Shown here: positions 52,426 to 62,041 of the stretch, piece after piece
Numbering within the stretch: position 1 is the first letter of the stretch
How the letters are laid out: each line of letters opens with the position of its first letter
Assembly: GCF_002002925.1 (NCBI RefSeq)
Contig: NZ_CP019511.1
Location: 4,091,515 to 4,155,514 of the forward strand
Length of the DNA: 64,000 nucleotides
Reading direction: 5' to 3'
DNA from: Sphingomonas sp. LM7
GTDB taxonomy: Bacteria; Pseudomonadota; Alphaproteobacteria; Sphingomonadales; Sphingomonadaceae
Program-made: the position numbers and the translations under genes
Notes under the pieces: generated by a model
What the model was told of the DNA's origin: nothing
Seen by the model: only the letters and a program-made list of their open reading frames with translations
The model's database searches: none

Positions 52426-53436
52426 TCAGGCCTTATAATGCTCCAGATACCAATCGACGAAGCGCGCGACGCCGTCGGATGGCGTAGTCGAGGGCGCATA
52501 GCCGGTGAGGCGCTTGAGCAGCGCGGAGGAGGCTTCGGTAGCGGGAACGTCGCCCTGCTGCATTGGGAGGAGGTTCTTGATTGCCCTCCTGTTCAATGCG
52601 GATTCGAGCGCGCCGATATAGTCCATCAGCGGAGTCGGCTGGCCGTTGCCGATGTTGACGCTGCGGAACGGCGCGACCGGGGACAGGCTGTCACCCTCGA
52701 CCGGCTCGCGGCCGGGGATCGCATCGGTGAGGCGGACGATCGATTCGGCGAGATCGTCGATGTACGTGAAGTCGCGCACCATGTTGCCGTTGTTGTAGAC
52801 GTCGATCGGTTCGCCCGCGAGGATCGCCTTGGTGAACTTGAACAGCGCCATGTCGGGGCGTCCCCACGGGCCATAGACCGTGAAGAAGCGGAAAAAGGTC
52901 ATCGGCGTGCCGAACAAGTGGCTGTAGCTGTGGCCCATCAGCTCGGTCGCGCCCTTGGTCGCGGCATAGAGGCTCAGCGGGGTCTGGGTGCGCTGGGTTT
53001 CCTCGAACGGCATCTGGGTGTTGGCGCCGTAGACCGAGCTGGTCGAAGCGGCGAGCAGGTGCTTGACCGGATTGTGCCGTGCGAGTTCGAGGATGTTGTG
53101 GGTGCCGACCAGGTTGGTGCTGATATAGCTGGCGGGCTCGTCGATCGAATAGCGCACGCCGGCCTGCGCGGCGAGATGGATCACCGTGTCGGGCTTGAAG
53201 TCGGTCCAGGCCGCGCCGAGCGCATCCTGGTCCTCGATCGACACGCGAGCGAGCGAATAGTCGGCGTGATTGCCGAGGATGTCGGTGCGCGCTTCCTTGA
53301 GCGCGACATCGTAATAGGCCGAGAAATTGTCGACGCCGAGCACCGTGGCGCCCTGCTGGAGCAGCTTGCTGCAGGTGTGGAAACCGATGAATCCCGCCGA
53401 GCCCGTGACCAGAACCCGCTTGCCGTTGCTCGCCAT
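52426..53436 (-). CDS. lpsL: UDP-glucuronate 4-epimerase
   Basis: Converts UDP-glucuronate to UDP-galacturonate. The 336-residue extended SDR has VLVTGSAGFIGFHTCSKLL, FSAYYDVALKEART, AASTSSVYGANTQMPFEE, catalytic YAATKGATELMGH and VYGPWGRPDMALFKF, all characteristic of the LpsL/UDP-GlcA 4-epimerase group. With ugd at 3.9 kb it would supply UDP-GalA. It is 260 bases from the thiF end with a small ORF in between. Confidence 0.92.
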   Translation of the reverse strand: MASNGKRVLVTGSAGFIGFHTCSKLLQQGATVLGVDNFSAYYDVALKEARTDILGNHADYSLARVSIEDQDALGAAWTDFKPDTVIHLAAQAGVRYSIDEPASYISTNLVGTHNILELARHNPVKHLLAASTSSVYGANTQMPFEETQRTQTPLSLYAATKGATELMGHSYSHLFGTPMTFFRFFTVYGPWGRPDMALFKFTKAILAGEPIDVYNNGNMVRDFTYIDDLAESIVRLTDAIPGREPVEGDSLSPVAPFRSVNIGNGQPTPLMDYIGALESALNRRAIKNLLPMQQGDVPATEASSALLKRLTGYAPSTTPSDGVARFVDWYLEHYKA

Positions 53437-53591
53437 ATCGCTCCTGTCCGATCGTGCCCGATGCAGGGCGGTAACGGAGAAAGGCTACCAGCGGCTCAGC
53501 ATCGGCATGTCAAGACGAACCGGTCCGCCACGGACTCGCACCATGGTTAAACATGCGCTAAGATATCGCCTCGACTGAGGGAGTAGCGGCC

Positions 53592-53732
53592 GTGGAAGAG
53601 CCGGAGAGGATTGGGGATCTGGTGGACGATTATGTCCGCGAGCCCGACACAGTACCGACCGAGCAATTCGCCGATGAGCCCAAGGCTTATGCCTTTGACG
53701 GCTGGTCGATGGTGCCGCTCGAAACGGCCTGA
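53592..53732 (+). CDS. Candidate 46-residue acidic small protein
   Basis: GTG-started ORF with GAGGGAG eight bases upstream. The 46 residues are acidic (EEPERIGDLVDDYVREPDTV start; ends [11 protein letters not shown]). The last 46 bases overlap the 3' end of the ThiF/MoeB-like gene on the other strand. No known family. Supported by the ribosome site, length and composition only; ORFs of this size may also arise by chance. Confidence 0.4.
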   Translation: MEEPERIGDLVDDYVREPDTVPTEQFADEPKAYAFDGWSMVPLETA

Positions 53733-54490
53733 AGACCGCCACATGCGGGGCAGCCGGGATCCTTTGGCAGGATCAGGCTGCGGAAGCGCAGTGACAGCGC
53801 ATCGACGAGCAGCAGCTTGCCCGCACTGTCCTCGCCGAACGGCGCGCAGGCGCGGATGGCTTCGAGTGCGGCGAGGCTTCCCATCACTCCAGTGAGCGCG
53901 CCGAGCACGCCCTGTTCGGCGCAGGTAGCCTCTGGGCGTTCGGGATCGGCGCCAACGAAGCAGCGATAGCAGGGCTTGCCGCTTTCCCAGCCGCGGAAGG
54001 TGCCGAGCTGGCCTTCGAATTCCGCCACTGCCGCCGAGACGAGCGGAATGCGCGCGGCGAGCGCGGCGTCGGCGACCCCGAGGCGCGTGGCGAAATTGTC
54101 CGACCCATCGAGGATCGCGTCGGGCTGGAGATCGTGCAGCAACGGTGCGGCATTGGCCGGGCCGATGCGCTCGCCGATCGCTTCGAAGCGGACATCGGGG
54201 TTGAGCCGGGCGACCGCCTGCGCCGCTGCATCTACCTTGGGCATGCCGATCTGGTCGGTGCCGTAGAGCGTCTGGCGCTGGAGATTCGACAGCGCGACAT
54301 CGTCATCGTCGATCACGCTGATCCGCCCGACACCCGCGGCGGCGAGATACTGGATCGCCGGCGAGCCGATCCCGCCTGCGCCGATCAGCAGGACGTGGCT
54401 GGCGAGCAGCCTGGCCTGGCCCGACCCGCCGACTTCGCGCAGCACGATGTGCCGGGCATAGCGGTCGAGCTGGGCGTCGCTGAGGCTCAT
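53687..54490 (-). CDS. ThiF/MoeB/HesA-family E1-like adenylyltransferase
   Basis: Activates the C-terminus of a sulfur-carrier protein (MoaD/ThiS-like) with ATP. The 267-residue protein has [18 protein letters not shown], the ATP-binding [37 protein letters not shown], Cys in [13 protein letters not shown], and the zinc cysteines CYRC and CPAC. ATG at 54490 overlaps the dut stop (ATGA). MoeB versus ThiF is not resolved. It ends after a small ORF on the other strand. Confidence 0.9.
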   Translation of the reverse strand: MSLSDAQLDRYARHIVLREVGGSGQARLLASHVLLIGAGGIGSPAIQYLAAAGVGRISVIDDDDVALSNLQRQTLYGTDQIGMPKVDAAAQAVARLNPDVRFEAIGERIGPANAAPLLHDLQPDAILDGSDNFATRLGVADAALAARIPLVSAAVAEFEGQLGTFRGWESGKPCYRCFVGADPERPEATCAEQGVLGALTGVMGSLAALEAIRACAPFGEDSAGKLLLVDALSLRFRSLILPKDPGCPACGGLQAVSSGTIDQPSKA

Positions 54491-54936
54491 CGCGTTCCGG
54501 TGGAGCCGAAACCGCCGGCGCCGCGCGCGGTCTCGTCGAGCGTCTCGACTTCGGCGAGTTCGGCGCGCTGGACGGGGGCGGGGACGAGCTGGGCGATGCG
54601 GTCGCCACGGGCGATCGGGAAAGGCGTGTCGCCGAGATTGGCGAGGATCACCTTCACTTCGCCGCGATAGTCGCTGTCGATCGTGCCGGGGGTGTTGAGG
54701 CAAGTCACGCCATGCTTGAGCGCGAGGCCCGAACGCGGCCGGACCTGGACCTCATAGCCCTCGGGAATCGCCATCGCGAAGCCGGTGGCGACGGCGTGGC
54801 GCGCGCCGGGGGCAAGGGTCAGATCCTCCGCCGCGACGACGTCCATGCCCGCGGCACCCTGCGTGGCGTAAGCGGGGAGGGGGAGATCCTCGCCATGTGG
54901 GAGGCGCTGGATCTGGATGCGGATCGGGGAGAGCAT
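54487..54936 (-). CDS. dut: dUTP pyrophosphatase
   Basis: Trimeric dUTPase hydrolysing dUTP to dUMP, limiting uracil in DNA. The 149-residue protein has all five motifs: [35 protein letters not shown] and the C-terminal GAGGFGSTG. It is 1 base from the coaBC stop and coupled to the thiF-like gene. dut beside coaBC is a common bacterial order. Confidence 0.96.
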   Translation of the reverse strand: MLSPIRIQIQRLPHGEDLPLPAYATQGAAGMDVVAAEDLTLAPGARHAVATGFAMAIPEGYEVQVRPRSGLALKHGVTCLNTPGTIDSDYRGEVKVILANLGDTPFPIARGDRIAQLVPAPVQRAELAEVETLDETARGAGGFGSTGTR

Positions 54937-54937
54937 T

Positions 54938-56161
54938 TCAGCCTTTCGGGGGAGAGGAATTGCGGAGCGCGTCGGCGATGCGCCCGGCCAGGCGGCGAGC
55001 GACCTCCGGCTTGGGCAGGCGCTCCCAGCTCTCGACGCCGTCGGCGGTGACGAGGTGGACGGTGTTGGCGTCGCCGCCCATCACGTCTCCCGACACGTCA
55101 TTGGCGACGATCCAGTCGGCGCCCTTGCGAATGCGCTTGGCAGTAGCGTGATCGAGGACGCGCTCGGTCTCGGCGGCGAAGCCGACCACCAGCGCCGGGC
55201 GGTGCGGGCTGTGGGCGAGCAGCGCGAGGATGTCGGGGTTTTCAGAAAGTTGGAGCGACGGCGGCGCTTCGCCCTTTTTGAGCTTCTGCGCGGCGGCTTC
55301 GGCACGCCAGTCGCCGACCGCGGCGACCATTACCGCGGCATCGGCGGGGAGCGCGGATGCGACGGCGTTGGCCATGTCCTGCGCGGTTTCGACATCGATT
55401 CGCGTGACGCCGGCGGGCGTGGGCAGCGTGACCGGGCCGCTGACCAGCGTGACGCGCGCACCCAAACCGGCAAGCGCCTCGGCAAGGGCATAGCCCTGGC
55501 GGCCCGAGGAGCGGTTGGCGATGTAGCGGACCGGGTCGATCGGCTCGTGAGTGGGGCCTGCGGTGACGAGGATGTGTCGGCCGCTCAATCCGCCCGTTTG
55601 CGTTTCGACAGGCTCAGCGCGAACGGATGCGGAGAGCGCGCCCTGGATCGCCGCGAGGATCGCTTCGGGCTCGGGCAGGCGGCCGGGGCCGTATTCGCCG
55701 CAGGCCATCGGGCCTTCGTCGGGCTCGAGCACTGTCACGCCGTCGGCGCGCAGCCGGGCGACGTTGCGGCGCGTGGCGGCGTGGCCCCACATCCGGACGT
55801 TCATCGCCGGCGCGGCGAGGACGGGCTTGTCGGTGGCGAGGAGCAACGTGGTCGCGAGATCGTCGGCGAGGCCGGCGGCCATCTTGGCGAGGAGATCGGC
55901 AGTGGCGGGGGCGACGACGACGAGGTCGGCTTCGCGGCTGAGCTGGATATGCCCCATCTCGGCCTCGTCCTTGAGATCCCAGAGCGTCGTATAGACCTGG
56001 TTCTCCGACAGCGCGGCGAGCGTCATCGGCGTGACGAAATGGCTGCCGCCTTCGGTGAGGACGACTTTCACGCCGATCCCGGCCTTGCGGCACAGCCGGA
56101 CCAGCTCGCAGGCCTTGTACGCGGCGATGCCGCCGCCGACGATCAGCAGGATGCGCTTCAT
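54938..56161 (-). CDS. coaBC: Bifunctional phosphopantothenoylcysteine decarboxylase/synthetase
   Basis: Two steps of coenzyme A synthesis. The 407-residue protein has the N-terminal CoaC flavoprotein domain ([41 protein letters not shown]) and the C-terminal CoaB domain ([36 protein letters not shown]). ATG at 56161 overlaps the end of the upstream membrane-protein gene (ATGA). A gene order of membrane protein, coaBC, dut, thiF-like suggests one operon. Confidence 0.95.
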   Translation of the reverse strand: MKRILLIVGGGIAAYKACELVRLCRKAGIGVKVVLTEGGSHFVTPMTLAALSENQVYTTLWDLKDEAEMGHIQLSREADLVVVAPATADLLAKMAAGLADDLATTLLLATDKPVLAAPAMNVRMWGHAATRRNVARLRADGVTVLEPDEGPMACGEYGPGRLPEPEAILAAIQGALSASVRAEPVETQTGGLSGRHILVTAGPTHEPIDPVRYIANRSSGRQGYALAEALAGLGARVTLVSGPVTLPTPAGVTRIDVETAQDMANAVASALPADAAVMVAAVGDWRAEAAAQKLKKGEAPPSLQLSENPDILALLAHSPHRPALVVGFAAETERVLDHATAKRIRKGADWIVANDVSGDVMGGDANTVHLVTADGVESWERLPKPEVARRLAGRIADALRNSSPPKG

Positions 56162-57273
56162 CGGGCTACCCTTGTCACGGTGATGCGGCGCCTGTCGAGG
56201 TTCGGACGGAGCAGGTCGCGCAGGCCATCGGGCACGAAGACGAGCCCGGCGAGGAACACCGGCGCCACCATCAGCGCCCAGTAGAAGGTGTCGCTGCGCG
56301 CGAAGATGCCGATCAGCGCGGCATAGGCGGCGAGCAGCGCGACCATGCGCAGGCCCAGCGGATCGTCCCACGCCGCCCAGCCGAACAGCGCCAGCCCGAC
56401 GATCATCGCCGCCGCGGCGACCGGCAGGAGCTGGAGCGCGGTGGCGAGGCTCAGCGCCTTCACGAAGAAGCCGAAGCCGAGCAGCCCGCTCCAGCCCGGC
56501 GATGCGGCGTCGAGCGGGCCCGTCATCCCGCTGACGGCATGGGCATGCGCGGCGAGCGCAGCGGCGAACAGGACAAGCGCAGTGAGCCAGCCCAGCGCCT
56601 CGCGCCGCGCGCCTTCGCGCCACGCCATCGCCAGCATGACCAGCACATAGAGCGCGGCGGTCTCGCGGATCAGCATCGCGACGAGCCCGAACGCCACCGA
56701 TTCCATCCAGCGGCCGGGCCGGCGCAGCCCGAGCGAGAGGGCAATCAGCAGCCCCGCCCAGATCTCGTGGAAGGCGACGAGCTCGGCCTGAAGAAAGGCG
56801 AGCATCGAGCCGATCAGCAGCAGCAAGGCAGCGAGGCGCGGCAGCGCGCGGGGCAGCACGTCGCCGAGGCGCAGTCCCCAGACCATGCCGACATAGGCGG
56901 CGAGCAGATAGAGCAATGCCGCAGGGCCCCAGGGCGGCAGCGCGGCCTGCACCACGGCGAGCGAGGGCATCCGCACCGTGAGGAAGGGGCGTAGCGGGTA
57001 GCCGCCGGCGCGCAGCGCATCGGTGGCGACGGTGTAATAGTCGCCGCCGCCCTTCACCCCCGCGACGATCTTTTCATAGACCATCAGATCGGTCTGGTCG
57101 GACTGGCTGGTGGCGGGACCGGTGGCGACGGCGGCCGGATCGGGCACGGCGAGCACGGTCAGGCAGGCGAGCAGCAGCAGCGCGAGCCCGGCGAGCACGA
57201 CCCGCCCGCGCGTCTTGCCGATCCCGGCGAAACGGCTGGGGGCGGAGAGCCATAGGGACGGGGAACGCGCCAT
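56158..57273 (-). CDS. Multi-pass membrane protein of unknown function
   Basis: A 371-residue inner-membrane protein with about nine hydrophobic segments; first at about 25-45 (VVLAGLALLLLACLTVLAV), then a short periplasmic stretch with DLMVYEKIVAGVKGGGDYY, then closely packed helices with few charges. Position of an Arg-Glu-Thr motif (LIRETAALYVLVML) in a helix may be functional. No known family; polytopic glycosyltransferase-like folds are possible. It begins the coaBC operon. Confidence 0.75.
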   Translation of the reverse strand: MARSPSLWLSAPSRFAGIGKTRGRVVLAGLALLLLACLTVLAVPDPAAVATGPATSQSDQTDLMVYEKIVAGVKGGGDYYTVATDALRAGGYPLRPFLTVRMPSLAVVQAALPPWGPAALLYLLAAYVGMVWGLRLGDVLPRALPRLAALLLLIGSMLAFLQAELVAFHEIWAGLLIALSLGLRRPGRWMESVAFGLVAMLIRETAALYVLVMLAMAWREGARREALGWLTALVLFAAALAAHAHAVSGMTGPLDAASPGWSGLLGFGFFVKALSLATALQLLPVAAAAMIVGLALFGWAAWDDPLGLRMVALLAAYAALIGIFARSDTFYWALMVAPVFLAGLVFVPDGLRDLLRPNLDRRRITVTRVAR

Positions 57274-57374
57274 GCAGGCGGGGAACTACACGCGCGGCGG
57301 CTTCGGTGTCGAGGGGCGTGCCGCGTCGTCACGGCCATTGTGGCTATCGCACGGGCCCCCTAGAGACGCATGCG

Positions 57375-58862
57375 ATGCCCAACCGATCGCTCGAAAAGCT
57401 CCAGCCGAGTTTTGCCCGCCGCGTGATCGCGCTCGTCGCGATCGGCTTCCTCGCTTTGATCGGCGCGGGGATCGCGACCGCCTGGGTGCAGATGCGCAAT
57501 CAGGACAATGCCCGCTGGGTCGAACATACGCTCGACCTGGAATCGCGGCTCGGCGCCTTTGCCAGCGCGAACGAGCGCACCGAGACGGCGCGACGCGGCG
57601 TGCTGCTCGGCGGTGGTCCGCTGTTCCGCCAGCGCATGCAGGAGTCGGCGGACGTCGCGGCGGCGGCGCTGCGCGATATCGACGGGCGGACGCGCGACAA
57701 TCCGCTACAGCAGCAACGCGTGCGTGCGCTGGAGACGTTGCTCGCCAAGCAGCAAATCTATCGCCAGCCGGCGATGCTGGAAGGCGCACCCGCGATCCGC
57801 GCGGGCAAGCTGGAGGATGATCCTGCGATCCTGCTGATCCGGCAGATCCGGACGACATCCGAGGCGATGGGCGCCACCGAGCGCCAGTTGCTGGCCGACC
57901 GGCAGGCCGACCAGGCCTATTCGCAGCGCGTCTTCTATCTGATCCTTGCGCTGGCGGGCGCGCTGGTGATCCTGGTCGCGGCGCTGACCTTGTCGCTGAT
58001 GCTGCGCTACACTCGCGATCTCGCCGCCTCGCGCGTCGAGCTGCGCCGGCTCAACGAGGGGCTGGAGGAGATGGTCGACGAGCGGACGTCCGAGCTGCAG
58101 CGCGCCAACGAGGAGATCCAGCGCTTCGCCTATATCGTCTCGCACGATCTGCGTTCGCCGCTGGTCAACGTGATGGGGTTCACCGCCGAGCTGGACGCGG
58201 CACGCAAGACGGTGTCGACTTATCTCGACAAGGTCGAGGAACGCGCGCCCGAGCTGGTCGAGGAACCGGTGCGGCTGGCGGTGCGCGAGGACCTTCCCGA
58301 GGCGATCGGATTCATCCGCACCTCGACACAGAAGATGGACCGGCTGATCAACGCGATCCTGCGGCTGTCTCGCGAGGGGCGGCGCACGCTGGCGATCGAA
58401 CCGATCGATACCAACGGGCTGGTGCAATCGATCATCGACAGCCTGCAGCACCGGGTTAGCGATGCCGGGGCCGAGGTTCGCGCCGATCCGCTGCCCAAGA
58501 TCGAGAGCGACCGACTGGCCGTCGAGCAGATCCTGTCGAACCTGATCGAGAATGCCGTCAAATATCTCCAGCCCGGCCGGCCGGGGCTGATCCAGGTGCG
58601 CGGCCATGTCGAGCGCGAGCGCGTCATCCTGGAAGTCACCGACAATGGCCGCGGCGTCGATCCGCGCGATCACGAGCGCATCTTCGACCTGTTCCGCCGA
58701 TCGGGCATGCAGGACCAGCCCGGCGAGGGCATCGGCCTGGCCCATGTCCGCGCGCTCGCCTATCGGCTGGGCGGCCTCATCGAAGTACGATCAGAGCTTG
58801 ACCGCGGCTCCACCTTCAGGCTTTCGATGCCGCGGGTCTTGAGACCGGGGGACTTAAAATGA
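57375..58862 (+). CDS. CHASE3-type sensor histidine kinase
   Basis: Membrane kinase of 495 residues. Two membrane segments (about 18-38 and 195-215) flank an extracytoplasmic CHASE3-like domain of helices. A coiled coil (ELRRLNEGLEEMVDERTSEL) leads to HisKA with AYIVSHDLRSPLVNVMGF and HATPase with NLIENAVKYL, TDNGRGVDP and GEGIGLAHVRALAY. The stop overlaps the next gene (ATGA). The kinase is of the phytochrome-like HisKA group, commonly paired with Rcp1-type receivers like its neighbour. Confidence 0.92.
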   Translation: MPNRSLEKLQPSFARRVIALVAIGFLALIGAGIATAWVQMRNQDNARWVEHTLDLESRLGAFASANERTETARRGVLLGGGPLFRQRMQESADVAAAALRDIDGRTRDNPLQQQRVRALETLLAKQQIYRQPAMLEGAPAIRAGKLEDDPAILLIRQIRTTSEAMGATERQLLADRQADQAYSQRVFYLILALAGALVILVAALTLSLMLRYTRDLAASRVELRRLNEGLEEMVDERTSELQRANEEIQRFAYIVSHDLRSPLVNVMGFTAELDAARKTVSTYLDKVEERAPELVEEPVRLAVREDLPEAIGFIRTSTQKMDRLINAILRLSREGRRTLAIEPIDTNGLVQSIIDSLQHRVSDAGAEVRADPLPKIESDRLAVEQILSNLIENAVKYLQPGRPGLIQVRGHVERERVILEVTDNGRGVDPRDHERIFDLFRRSGMQDQPGEGIGLAHVRALAYRLGGLIEVRSELDRGSTFRLSMPRVLRPGDLK

Positions 58863-59308
58863 CGAATCATCAACCCGTTAACATCGTGATGATCGAGGAC
58901 GACGAGGGCCATGCCCGTCTGATCGAGAAGAACATCCGTCGCGCGGGCATCTCGAACCTCATCCGCCATTTCACCGACGGCACCTCGGCGCTGAACTATC
59001 TGTACGATTCGCCCGAGGGGCCCGCGCAGAACGGCCCGGCGCTGATCCTGCTCGATCTCAACCTTCCCGACATGAGCGGCACCGACATCCTGGCGCGCAT
59101 CAAGAAGGAAGGCAGCCCGCTCAAGCGGACGCCGGTGGTGGTGCTGACCACGACCGACGACAAGGTCGAGATCGAGCGCTGCTATGACCTGGGCTGCAAC
59201 GTCTACATCACCAAGCCGGTGAACTACGAGAATTTCGCCGACGCGATCCGTCAGCTCGGCCTGTTCCTGTCGGTAATCCAGGTGCCCGACGTCGCGGAGG
59301 CCGATTGA
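58859..59308 (+). CDS. CheY-like response regulator (Rcp1-type)
   Basis: Single receiver of 149 residues. VMIEDDEGHARLIEKNIRRAG, phospho-Asp in LILLDLNLPDMSG, Thr in VVLTTTDDKVEI, Lys in YITKPVNYENFADAI. The spaced motif fits the Rcp1 group that pairs with phytochrome-like kinases. Its start overlaps the kinase stop and its stop overlaps the next gene's TTG start, so the three genes are coupled. Confidence 0.93.
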   Translation: MTNHQPVNIVMIEDDEGHARLIEKNIRRAGISNLIRHFTDGTSALNYLYDSPEGPAQNGPALILLDLNLPDMSGTDILARIKKEGSPLKRTPVVVLTTTDDKVEIERCYDLGCNVYITKPVNYENFADAIRQLGLFLSVIQVPDVAEAD

Positions 59309-60342
59309 CCACGGCATCCGCCCATATCCTGTATGTTGACGATGACGAGGGGCTGAGGCGGCTGGCCCAGCGCGCGCTGACTCGCCGCGGCTTTGCTGTG
59401 AGCCTTGCCGCGAGCGGTGCCGAGGGCGTCGAGATGGTGCGCGCCGGCAGCTACGACCTGGTCGCGATCGATCATTATATGCCCGGGCAGGACGGGCTGG
59501 CGACGCTCAACCTGCTGCACGCGCTGCCCAATTGTCCGCCGGTGGTGTATGTCACCGGATCGGACGAGACGCGGATCGCGGTCGCGGCGCTGAAGGCCGG
59601 CGCGGTCGATTATGTCGTCAAATCGGTGGGCGACGATTTCTTCGACCTGCTGGCGAGCAGCTTCCACCAGGCGCTCGACAAGGTGCGGCTGCGTAGCGCC
59701 AAGGAAGCCGTGGAAGAGGAATTGCGCGCCAGCAACGCGCGGCTCGAAGCGCTGCTCGGCGAAGTCAATCACCGCGTCTCGAACAGCCTCCAGCTGGTCT
59801 CGGCGTTCGTCCATATGCAGGCTTCGGTCCTCTCCGACACGGTTGCGAAGGGCGCGCTGCTCGAGACCCAACAGCGTATCCAGGCGATCGCGCAGGTGCA
59901 CCGCCGGCTCTACACCTCGGGCGATGTCGAGTTCGTCTCGATGGACGATTATCTGCGCGCGCTGGTCGCCGAGCTCGAACAAACCTGGTCGACGCCGGCA
60001 TCGCCGCGGACGCTGCGACTGACGGCCGAGCCGATCAAGCTCAAGACCGACCGCGCGGTATCGCTGGGCGTGATCGTCAACGAGCTCGTCACCAACGCCT
60101 GCAAATACGCGTATGGGCCCGCGAGCAGCGGCGAAGTGCGCATCCATCTGTCGCACGCGTCGGACGCGCATTTCCATCTGAGCGTCGAGGACGACGGGAT
60201 CGGCATGCCCAAGGACGGCCGCATCCAGGGCACCGGGCTCGGCACCAAGCTGGTGCGCGCGATGGCGAGCAGCCTCCAGGCCAAGATCGAGTTCGATCCC
60301 GCGCATGCCGGGGTCCGTACGACGCTGCGCGTGCCGTACTGA
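59305..60342 (+). CDS. Receiver-HWE/HisKA_2 histidine kinase
   Basis: A 345-residue cytoplasmic protein with an N-terminal receiver (LYVDDDEGLRRLAQRAL, Asp in LVAIDHYMPGQDGL, Lys in YVVKSVGDDF) and a C-terminal HisKA_2/HWE-type kinase (EVNHRVSNSLQLVSAFVHMQ with the His, then NELVTNACKYAY, EDDGIGMP, GTGLGTKLV). TTG start overlaps the previous stop. Architecture suggests it takes phosphate from the first kinase and relays it, perhaps to a general-stress-type regulator (inference). Confidence 0.9.
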   Translation: MTTASAHILYVDDDEGLRRLAQRALTRRGFAVSLAASGAEGVEMVRAGSYDLVAIDHYMPGQDGLATLNLLHALPNCPPVVYVTGSDETRIAVAALKAGAVDYVVKSVGDDFFDLLASSFHQALDKVRLRSAKEAVEEELRASNARLEALLGEVNHRVSNSLQLVSAFVHMQASVLSDTVAKGALLETQQRIQAIAQVHRRLYTSGDVEFVSMDDYLRALVAELEQTWSTPASPRTLRLTAEPIKLKTDRAVSLGVIVNELVTNACKYAYGPASSGEVRIHLSHASDAHFHLSVEDDGIGMPKDGRIQGTGLGTKLVRAMASSLQAKIEFDPAHAGVRTTLRVPY

Positions 60343-60372
60343 GCTCCTTGCCTTCCCTGCACGGGAGGGAGT

Positions 60373-61908
60373 TTAGAGAAACGCCATCCACATCGCCGCC
60401 GCGCTCGCCGCCGCGGCCAGCACCGCCACCGCGGCATAGCGCCAGCCGCCGCCGACGCGGACGACTTCGATCTCGCGCAGCGGCGGGGTAGGGGGCGCAC
60501 CGCCGGGTGTAGGATAGCGCAGCTCGATGTTGCGGATCAGCTGGGGCAGGCGCGCCAGCGTGCGCAGGTCGGTGATGATCCGGTCGGCGACCGCGGCCTC
60601 TGGACCGAGCTCGGTGCGGATCCATTCGCCGACGAACGGGCCGGAAGTCTCCCAGAGATTGATCTCGGGATCGAGACCGCGCGCGACGCCTTCGACCATC
60701 ACCATCGTCTTCTGGAGGAGAAGCAGATGGGGTTGCGTCTGCATGTCGAAGTCGCGGGTGATGTTGAACAGCCCGTCGAGCATCGCGCCGACGCTCATGT
60801 CCTTGACCGGCTGGCCGCGCATCGGCTCGCCGACGGCGCGCAGGGCGGTGGCGAACTCGGCGACATTGTGGTGCGCGGGGACATAGCCCGCCTCGAAATG
60901 GATTTCCGCCACGCGCTTGTAGTTGCCGGTGATCAGGCCGTAGAGGATTTCCGCCAGCCACACCCGCGCACGGCGGTCGATCCGGCCCATGATGCCGAAA
61001 TCGATCGCGGCGATGCGGCCGTCGGGGAGCGCGAAGAGATTCCCCTGATGCATATCGGCGTGGAAGAAGCCCTCGGCGATCGCCTGACGCAGGAAGGCGC
61101 GGATCAGCTTTCCGGCGAGCGCAGTGGTATCGTGCCCCGCAGCGATCAGCGCGCCGCGGTCCGACAGCTTGATGCCGTCGAGCCATTCGAGGACGAGGAC
61201 CTTGCCGGTGGTCCGCTGCCAGTCGATCTCGGGCACATAGAAATCGGGCTCGGCGGTCATGCCCTCGGCAAGCTCGGAGGCCGAGGCGGCTTCGCGGCGG
61301 AAATCGAGTTCGCGCGCGGTCCAGCGCTTGAAATGCTCGATGATCAGGCGGGGGCGCAGACGTGCAGCTTCGCCGCCCATGCCCTCGACCTGGGCCGCGG
61401 CCCATTCATAGGTCTCGATCGCGCGGGCAAATTCGGTCTCGATGCCGGGGCGGAGCACCTTGACTGCAACCTGGCGACCATCGGTGGTGACCGCGCGGTG
61501 GACCTGCGCGATCGAGGCGGCGCCGACCGGGGCTTCCTCGATGCTGGCGAAGAACGTCTCCAGCGGGCGGCCATAGGAGGCTTCGATCCGTTGGCGGATC
61601 ACGGCGAACGGCAGGGGGGGAAGTGCATCCTGAAGACGCAGCAAGTCGTTCGCGGCTTCCTCGCCGACCAGATCGGGGCGGGTGGCTAAAGTCTGGCCGA
61701 GCTTGATCGCGGCGGGGCCGATCGCCTGGAAGGCGTCGGCATAGCGCGGCTGGGCGGGCACGCGCGCGCCGAAGCGGGCGAGACGAGCGATGCGGCGGAC
61801 GGGCCTGGGCGTATTGGGATCGCGCTCGATCCCGCGCAGCGCGCCGTGACGCGCGAGGATGCGGCCCCATTTGAGCAGGCGCCAGAGGTGGACGGGCGAG
61901 GCGGTCAC
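60373..61908 (-). CDS. ubiB: Ubiquinone biosynthesis kinase-like protein UbiB
   Basis: Atypical kinase of the ABC1/ADCK family needed for ubiquinone synthesis. The 511-residue protein has AIKLGQTLATRPDLVG (KxGQ), EAPVGAASIAQVHRA (A-rich loop), VAVKVLRPGIE, FHADMHQGNLF and AIDFGIMGRID, and C-terminal hydrophobic segments (AVAVLAAAASAAAMWMAFL). Start GTG at 61908. Runs towards the HWE kinase gene; next upstream is ubiE. Confidence 0.95.
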   Translation of the reverse strand: MTASPVHLWRLLKWGRILARHGALRGIERDPNTPRPVRRIARLARFGARVPAQPRYADAFQAIGPAAIKLGQTLATRPDLVGEEAANDLLRLQDALPPLPFAVIRQRIEASYGRPLETFFASIEEAPVGAASIAQVHRAVTTDGRQVAVKVLRPGIETEFARAIETYEWAAAQVEGMGGEAARLRPRLIIEHFKRWTARELDFRREAASASELAEGMTAEPDFYVPEIDWQRTTGKVLVLEWLDGIKLSDRGALIAAGHDTTALAGKLIRAFLRQAIAEGFFHADMHQGNLFALPDGRIAAIDFGIMGRIDRRARVWLAEILYGLITGNYKRVAEIHFEAGYVPAHHNVAEFATALRAVGEPMRGQPVKDMSVGAMLDGLFNITRDFDMQTQPHLLLLQKTMVMVEGVARGLDPEINLWETSGPFVGEWIRTELGPEAAVADRIITDLRTLARLPQLIRNIELRYPTPGGAPPTPPLREIEVVRVGGGWRYAAVAVLAAAASAAAMWMAFL

Positions 61909-61918
61909 TATTCTAGCC

Positions 61919-62022
61919 CCTGCCCTTCAGGGGAGGGGGTTGGGGTAGGGCCCTTCAACGTGCGATGGGCTGGTGAGATGGACGGGCCACACCCCCAACC
62001 CCCTCCCCTGAAGGGGAGGAGC
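61919..62022. repeat. REP-like long inverted repeat
   Basis: The sequence from about 61919 to 61952 is repeated in reverse complement at about 61984-62022, a 30-odd-bp arm with few mismatches around CTTCAGGGGAGGGGGTTGGGG, separated by about 31 bases. Each arm also contains a small CCCCTTCAGGGG palindrome. This resembles repetitive extragenic elements of many alphaproteobacterial genomes. It lies between ubiB and ubiE on the same strand and may affect mRNA stability or termination. Confidence 0.7.
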
Positions 62023-62041
62023 TTTAGCAGAAGAGAAGCCA

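Noticed and set aside
60343..60372. CCTTCCC/GGGAGGG hairpin between HWE kinase and ubiB as terminator
   Set aside because: The stem has a G-T pair and no T-run on either strand; kept only as a weak possibility.
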